A stretch of 64,000 nt of DNA from assembly GCA_016841245.1 (NCBI GenBank), contig JAENZN010000013.1:31728-95727 (forward strand), in the 5' to 3' direction. This document shows positions 59,675 to 64,000 of the stretch, piece by piece; within the stretch, counting starts at the first letter, position 1, and every line of letters begins with the position of its first letter. The DNA is from Syntrophomonas sp. (GTDB taxonomy: Bacteria > Bacillota > Syntrophomonadia > Syntrophomonadales > Syntrophomonadaceae). The position numbers and the translations under genes are program-made. The notes under the pieces were generated by a model, which had not been told where the DNA came from, did no database searches, and was given only the letters and a program-made list of their open reading frames with translations.

Positions 59675-60328
59675 TCAGTCTGGATTCTCAGCAATCAATA
59701 TATTATCCCTAAGCTTATGATATTCTTCGATATTGAATTCTTCCTGTGAAGATACGGTTATAAATAATCTCCCTGTGCTATCATAAAAGGCATCCCCGGT
59801 ATTAAATTCCTCAAAAATACCATACGTTTTTAAAACAAAATCACTGACCCGATCTCCAAATAAGATGACAGTACGAGGATCTAATATCTCCAGTTCCTCC
59901 AGCAAAAAAGGCAGGCAGCGAATTATATTGTCATCAGCAGGCTTAACGGGAATGCCTTCACAAGACTTCCCGGATAGCAAACACTTGTAGTCGCGGTCAA
60001 TTAATTTATTGTTTTCCAGGTAACAGGATGTATTGCTGCGTATGGCACAAGCTTTTGGCTGACAACGCACCATAAAGGTATGGTATATTTTGCTGGTATT
60101 AAACTCACTCTTAATCAATTCTCGCAATTCCAGCAATTTTTCTGGATCTTGTGCGGTTTGACTCTCATTTTCGAAAATTAATATTATATCCGGTTCCAGG
60201 TCACCTTTACCCATGGAAGGTTTACGAATGCAGCTTAATAATGACTTACAGCGCTTACACTGGGCGATCCTATCTTCCATTTCAATAATTAAGCGAATAT
60301 TCTGTTCCCTCCGCCCGTCTGAAACCAT
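59675..60328 (-). CDS. Uracil-DNA-glycosylase-superfamily-like Fe-S protein lacking the usual catalytic motif
   Basis: 217 residues. The N-terminal CKRCKSLLSCIRKPSMG, the middle MVRCQPKAC and the later IRCLPFLLEELEILDPRTVILFGDRV resemble the four-Cys layout and core of family 4/5 uracil-DNA glycosylases. The motif that should read GE.PG (water activation) is FENESQTAQ here. An inserted CLLSGKSCEG stretch is also unusual. It may bind a [4Fe-4S] cluster without glycosylase activity. It lies 50 nt after a hypothetical gene and forms a pair with it. Confidence 0.6.
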   Translation of the reverse strand: MVSDGRREQNIRLIIEMEDRIAQCKRCKSLLSCIRKPSMGKGDLEPDIILIFENESQTAQDPEKLLELRELIKSEFNTSKIYHTFMVRCQPKACAIRSNTSCYLENNKLIDRDYKCLLSGKSCEGIPVKPADDNIIRCLPFLLEELEILDPRTVILFGDRVSDFVLKTYGIFEEFNTGDAFYDSTGRLFITVSSQEEFNIEEYHKLRDNILIAENPD

Positions 60329-60378
60329 TCCTTAAATCTCCCTTCATAAAACAACAAGCATAAATTGGATATTATATA

Positions 60379-60789
60379 CTATTCCTGTTTTTCTTTTATT
60401 TTATATAAATATTCCCGGGTTCGGCTGTTTAATCCCCAGGTGGCATCAGCTAGTTTTACACTAAGATATTTTCGCATATTAACATCAAGTTGAGGATTAG
60501 CATGATCCAGCAATAAATACAAAGCCCTCAGTATGTCCACCATATTTAAAAATAATCTTTCCACTGGAACGTTCTTTAATAGCTGATCTTTCTTCCCATA
60601 ATAATAAACCATCTTCTTAATAATCCACAACATTTCAACATTCGACCACTCATCTTTGCCAATTATTTCGTCCAAAAGATTATCTGGGCCCATACTAAAT
60701 TCCCTGTTTTCAATATCTCTCCATTCCTGGGTTCCAAATACAGTATTATCTATACCAAGTAGTTCCTCGGCCAGATTTCTCTCTTTCAC
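60379..60789 (-). CDS. Hypothetical protein (136 aa), helical
   Basis: 136 residues, no family recognised. It is predicted largely helical and soluble: an acidic N-terminus (MKERNLAEELLGIDN), a middle WSNVEMLWIIKKMVYYYGKK helix, a leucine-rich helix (MVDILRALYLLLDHANPQ) and a basic C-terminus. GTG/ATG start is preceded by AGGAGGAAG. It lies 50 nt upstream of the UDG-like gene and 19 nt downstream of the LysM hydrolase gene, so the three may be co-transcribed. Confidence 0.7.
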   Translation of the reverse strand: MKERNLAEELLGIDNTVFGTQEWRDIENREFSMGPDNLLDEIIGKDEWSNVEMLWIIKKMVYYYGKKDQLLKNVPVERLFLNMVDILRALYLLLDHANPQLDVNMRKYLSVKLADATWGLNSRTREYLYKIKEKQE

Positions 60790-60808
60790 GTTCTTCCTCC
60801 TACAGCAT

Positions 60809-61843
60809 TTATCTTACAATTCTTCGCGCACCCACATATGACCTGGAATAGTAACTTTCAGACAGTGAGGTGATTATAACACCTCCACTGCGCGGTGAAC
60901 TCGAATGAATAAAGCGATTTTCACCAGCATAAATACCTGAATGGTCAATACCTCCACCATTGCAAGCAAAAAAGACAATATCTCCAATCATTAGATCCGT
61001 CTTGCTGACAGCTGTACCCTGCTGATATTGTGCTGCAGCTGTTCTGGAAAGCTGATATCCACACTGTTTAAAAACATATTGAACATATCCTGAACAATCA
61101 AATCCAGCCGGGGTTGTACCTCCATAGGAATAAGGCACACCCAGGTACTGCCTGGCAACATCCAGTATTCTTTGACCATCGGCGGTAGAGCCAGAGCGAG
61201 ATACTTCAGCTGTCATATTAGCTGCCAATACCAGTTTCTGGCCGGGATAGATTATGTCGCTGCCCATTCCGTTAATGCTCATCAATTGGCTGACACTCAT
61301 TGAATACTTCTGGGCTATCGCTCCCAGACTATCTCCGGCCTGTACAACATAAAATGTTTCACCAGTTGTTTCACCTGAAGCAGCAGTTGTTTCACCTGAA
61401 ACAGCAGTTGATACTATACTGACGCTCTCCCCACTGGTAATGTTAGCACTGACCTGAAGATTCTGTCCTACATGTATTAAATTGCTGCTCAATTGGTTGA
61501 GCTGCTTCAGCGTCTCTATGCTCATTCCAAAACGTTCTGCTATTAAACTCAAACAGTCTCCAGCTTGAACAATATATATACTATTGGCTGATTGTACTGT
61601 TGCTATATTTTGAGTCTGCCCACTATTTGCCTGTAGTATTAATTTATCACCTATACTCAATTTTTCTGACTGGAGATGATTTATTTCCATCAGTTTACTG
61701 ACTGTCATTCCGTTTTCGTTAGCTATTTTCCAGAGTGAATCACCTGATTGAACCGTATAAGTCGTTTCCATAGCCAGGGTGCTTGTACTGCCAAGCAAGA
61801 CGAAAACAAACAACAGAAGAAATATTTCGCCAAACTTCTTCAC
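60809..61843 (-). CDS. LysM-repeat NlpC/P60 cell-wall hydrolase
   Basis: 344 residues. A signal peptide (KFGEIFLLLFVFVLLGSTST) is followed by three LysM repeats at about 27-70, 84-128 and 164-206 (YTVQSGDSLWKIA, YIVQAGDCLSLIA, YVVQAGDSLGAIA), a Ser/Thr-rich linker, and an NlpC/P60 domain (about 225-344) with the catalytic Cys in AGFDCSGYVQYVF and His in GGIDHSGIYAG. It is exported and binds peptidoglycan, cutting stem peptides. It resembles the YojL/LytF type of autolysins. A repeated GETTAASGETTG linker shows a small in-frame duplication. Confidence 0.95.
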   Translation of the reverse strand: MKKFGEIFLLLFVFVLLGSTSTLAMETTYTVQSGDSLWKIANENGMTVSKLMEINHLQSEKLSIGDKLILQANSGQTQNIATVQSANSIYIVQAGDCLSLIAERFGMSIETLKQLNQLSSNLIHVGQNLQVSANITSGESVSIVSTAVSGETTAASGETTGETFYVVQAGDSLGAIAQKYSMSVSQLMSINGMGSDIIYPGQKLVLAANMTAEVSRSGSTADGQRILDVARQYLGVPYSYGGTTPAGFDCSGYVQYVFKQCGYQLSRTAAAQYQQGTAVSKTDLMIGDIVFFACNGGGIDHSGIYAGENRFIHSSSPRSGGVIITSLSESYYSRSYVGARRIVR

Positions 61844-61939
61844 TTTCCACCTATCCTTTACAAAACTTTTCCATTTATGTGGATGATTCTACAAGGACAG
61901 GTCTCTTTCCTGCTTGATCTATTTTTTTCAATTGATTTT

Positions 61940-62821
61940 TTACTTTTTTCGATTAATATATCCCTTTAGCTGATTTACTAAATCAAAACTCACTCCACAT
62001 AATCCAAGTTCATAAAAGTGAGTATTTCTACTGCTGCCATGAAAATCAGAACCTCCGGTAACCAGCAAATTCCTCTCTCCACATAATTCCAGATATTTAC
62101 TTATTAGGTCTCTGCTATGTTCCGGATAATATACTTCCAGGCCTTCCACACCCATTTCGATAAGCAAATCAACCATATTATCATTCTTCAATAAACCAGG
62201 ATGAGCCAGAATGCTAACCCCCCCGCATTCTCTAATCAGGTTCAGGGCAGTCTCTGGTTCAAACTTGTACCTGGACATATAGGCTGGTCGATCTTTGCCA
62301 ATATATTTATCAAACGCTTCCCGTTCAGAAGACACATATCCTTTTTCCATAAGCGCACGTGCCAGGTGGGGACGAGCAATAATATCCCCTATAGCTATCT
62401 CCCTGACTCTCGCCAGGTCAATCATCATTCCCATGTTTCTTAGCTTTCCCACCATTATCTCGGCTCTTTCCATACGGGCTTCTTTAATATGTTTCAAATG
62501 CTGGTCTAGATTCTGGTCAGTAAAATCAATATAATAACCTAGAATATGAATTTCATAGCCATCCAGTTCGGTATTCATTTCTATAGCTGGTATAAAATCG
62601 AGTTTAATTTCATTGTTCTTCAGGTAATCCACTGCAACGGGTAATCCATCTACAGTATCATGATCACTAATTGCCAGTCCGGTCAGTTTAATTTCACAAG
62701 CTCTAGATATTATTTGTTGGGGTGTAAAGAATCCATCGGAAGCGGTGGTGTGAACATGCAGATCATACCTTCCATCCGAGTAAAATTTATTACTATTCAC
62801 TGCAGCATCTATATCCGGCAT
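61940..62821 (-). CDS. PHP-domain phosphoesterase (TrpH/RNase AM type)
   Basis: 293 residues. PHP metal motifs: RYDLHVHTTASDGFFTP, LAISDHDTVDGL, AIEMNTELDGYEIHILGY, GGVSILAHPGLL and VTGGSDFHGSSR. Relatives hydrolyse 3',5'-bisphosphates or 5'-trim RNA; this role is inferred from the family. It lies 15 nt after the dipeptidase-like gene and precedes the LysM hydrolase after 97 nt. Confidence 0.93.
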   Translation of the reverse strand: MPDIDAAVNSNKFYSDGRYDLHVHTTASDGFFTPQQIISRACEIKLTGLAISDHDTVDGLPVAVDYLKNNEIKLDFIPAIEMNTELDGYEIHILGYYIDFTDQNLDQHLKHIKEARMERAEIMVGKLRNMGMMIDLARVREIAIGDIIARPHLARALMEKGYVSSEREAFDKYIGKDRPAYMSRYKFEPETALNLIRECGGVSILAHPGLLKNDNMVDLLIEMGVEGLEVYYPEHSRDLISKYLELCGERNLLVTGGSDFHGSSRNTHFYELGLCGVSFDLVNQLKGYINRKK

Positions 62822-62836
62822 AATAAATCCCCCTTT

Positions 62837-63763
62837 TTAAGATAAAACTTGTTCAATGACTCTCAGGGCATTTTCATATAAGATCATCTTAACCTCGGCT
62901 GCATTAAAACCTTTTCTTTTTAGCAGTTCAGGCCAGGCTGCATATTCTTCGACTCCAGACATTACCACATCATCAGCCCCATCAAAATCAGACCCCAAAG
63001 CCACATGTTGAACTCCAATAAGGTCTGCAATATATGCTATGTGATCGATCAAATCATCTATAGCCGGTTTATTATCCTTTACAAAATCACTCACCTGAGT
63101 CACCCCAACAATACCTCCATTTTCCCCCAGGGCCAACAACTGCTGGTCAGTCAGATTTCTAGGATGGGGGCATAACGCCCTGCTGTTAGCATGAGTTACT
63201 GCTAAAGGTTTATTATATACTTCTAATAAATCAAAAAACCCCTTTACCGAGATATGTGCGCCATCCAATATTATACCCATTCTCTCCATTTCGCGAACAA
63301 CCTCTCTCCCCCAGGCAGTCAGACCGGCGGCCTCAGGCCCTTCCCCAATGCCTTGGGCTAACAGATTTCCATTATTCCAGGTTAACCCTATACTTCTCAG
63401 CCCTGATTCGTACAACGAATGCATGACACCAAAATCCTTGCCCAAAGCCTCTGCCCCCTCCAGGTGAAGTATGCCCCCTATGGTATCATTTTCTGATTCA
63501 GAATATAAGTCCTCAATCGATCTCAGGGCATACAGCAGGTTTTTGTTGCTTTCTATTTCATGTTGATAAAGCTCTATTTGCTTCTTCACTTTATCTAAAG
63601 CAATACTGCTTTCATGGGGACCTACAAACAAGGCCAAAAACTGAATTTTGACCCCGGATTTTACAGCTCTTTCTAAATCGAAATGCCCGGTATTTCTAAG
63701 CAATCTCTGCCTGCGGTTATATATAGCCGATAAAGTATCACAATGTAAATCAATCACTTTCAT
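62837..63763 (-). CDS. Membrane dipeptidase (renal dipeptidase, M19) family protein
   Basis: 308 residues. VIDLHCDTLSAIYN (first metal His and Asp), GILHLEGAEALG (bridging Glu), LTWNNGNLLAQG, DGAHIS, AVTHANSRALCPHPRNLTD and ALGSDFDGADDV are the zinc and substrate positions of M19 dipeptidases. Bacterial forms cleave dipeptides, often D-amino-acid-containing. No signal peptide is visible, so it is probably cytoplasmic. It lies 15 nt upstream of the PHP gene in the same direction. Confidence 0.95.
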   Translation of the reverse strand: MKVIDLHCDTLSAIYNRRQRLLRNTGHFDLERAVKSGVKIQFLALFVGPHESSIALDKVKKQIELYQHEIESNKNLLYALRSIEDLYSESENDTIGGILHLEGAEALGKDFGVMHSLYESGLRSIGLTWNNGNLLAQGIGEGPEAAGLTAWGREVVREMERMGIILDGAHISVKGFFDLLEVYNKPLAVTHANSRALCPHPRNLTDQQLLALGENGGIVGVTQVSDFVKDNKPAIDDLIDHIAYIADLIGVQHVALGSDFDGADDVVMSGVEEYAAWPELLKRKGFNAAEVKMILYENALRVIEQVLS

Positions 63764-63786
63764 ATTAATTCAATCCCCCCCATAAA

Positions 63787-63815
63787 TGAAAGAACCTGCT
63801 GTATTAGCAGGCCTT
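63787..63815 (-). terminator. Terminator after spoVS
   Basis: CCTGCT-AATAC-AGCAGG hairpin on the minus strand, followed by TTCTTTCATTTATG, about 50 nt past the spoVS stop. Confidence 0.75.
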
Positions 63816-63863
63816 AAATACTAAAAACAATATTAAACCTTCACCCGTTATTAGCTGGGAGCT

Positions 63864-64000
63864 CTATCTTGGTTCGATGATCAACTTAATAGCGGTCCTC
63901 TCTTCCCCATCAATCATTATATCAGTAAAAGCAGGTATACATATTAGGTCCATTCCACTTGGTGCTACAAATCCTCTAGCTATTGCTATTGCTTTGACGG
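63864..64000 (-). CDS. spoVS: Stage V sporulation protein S, 3' part (5' end outside window)
   Basis: The visible 45 codons read VKAIAIARGFVAPSGMDL, then CIPAFTDIMIDGEERTAIK, then LIIEPR and a stop, matching the end of the highly conserved 86-residue SpoVS (Alba-like nucleic-acid-binding fold). It is required for late coat/septation steps in Bacillus sporulation and marks this organism as a spore-forming lineage. The first half lies beyond the right edge. Confidence 0.95.
   Translation of the reverse strand, partial: VKAIAIARGFVAPSGMDLICIPAFTDIMIDGEERTAIKLIIEPR

Noticed and set aside
1..64000. CRISPR array, prophage or integrative element
   Set aside because: No regularly spaced direct repeats, integrase, phage structural genes or attachment-site duplication were seen.

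Overview
The window comes from a low-GC, anaerobic, spore-forming Firmicute. The best fit is a member of the Syntrophomonadaceae (Syntrophomonas-like), though this rests on gene content and not on any database match. The supporting genes are an electron-transfer flavoprotein with three acyl-CoA dehydrogenases and a CoA-transferase (fatty-acid or amino-acid oxidation), a 2-hydroxyacyl-CoA-dehydratase-like iron-sulfur protein with its activase, rubrerythrin, spoVS, remA, an agr-type peptide signalling locus and an FMN-riboswitch rib operon. Nearly all genes lie on the minus strand.

Layout. 1-1 kb: 3' end of rubrerythrin, then two gene remnants joined head to head (a potassium-transporter tail and an Ada-type zinc domain). 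1-3 kb: an exported stalk-domain protein. 3-12.9 kb: an NtrC-type two-component system, then an operon of acyl-CoA dehydrogenase, CoA-transferase, two more acyl-CoA dehydrogenases, etfB and etfA. A near-perfect sigma-54 promoter precedes this operon, and three TTGC/GCAA dyads lie upstream of the promoter. 12.9-19.6 kb: a DUF155 protein, a GC-rich structured block next to a dispersed repeat, a PAS-only protein, and a divergent activase/double-cubane-type reductase pair. 19.6-28.7 kb: exonuclease III, Mrp ATPase, a DUF188 protein, an ECF sigma/anti-sigma pair with a broken lipoprotein gene, a second-type EF-G, an isochorismatase-like hydrolase and a divergent dUTPase. 28.7-32.6 kb: an agr-like locus (membrane sensor-like protein, AgrB, a 43-residue AgrD) followed by a membrane GGDEF/HD-GYP protein, with an AbrB regulator nearby. 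32.7 kb: tRNA-Leu(CAG).

From 35.7 to 56.3 kb runs a long housekeeping series: the FMN-riboswitch rib operon, rpe, rsgA, the PASTA kinase/PP2C phosphatase pair, rlmN, rsmB, a zinc peptidase, DUF116, fmt, def, priA, metK, coaBC, rpoZ, gmk, remA and yicC. Then come a P-type calcium ATPase, a repeat-rich gap, a UDG-like iron-sulfur protein without the usual catalytic motif, a LysM/NlpC-P60 hydrolase, a PHP phosphoesterase, a membrane-dipeptidase homologue and the 3' part of spoVS.

How parts work together. The NtrC regulator and its soluble PAS kinase are the natural candidates to switch on the sigma-54-driven beta-oxidation operon, whose electrons leave through EtfAB. AgrB would process AgrD into a cyclic peptide, but no histidine-kinase receptor is encoded here. 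The co-transcribed HD-GYP protein is therefore a candidate link from peptide signalling to cyclic-di-GMP. Several small repeat families (a MITE-like family, REP-like sequences and long perfect inverted repeats) are scattered between genes.
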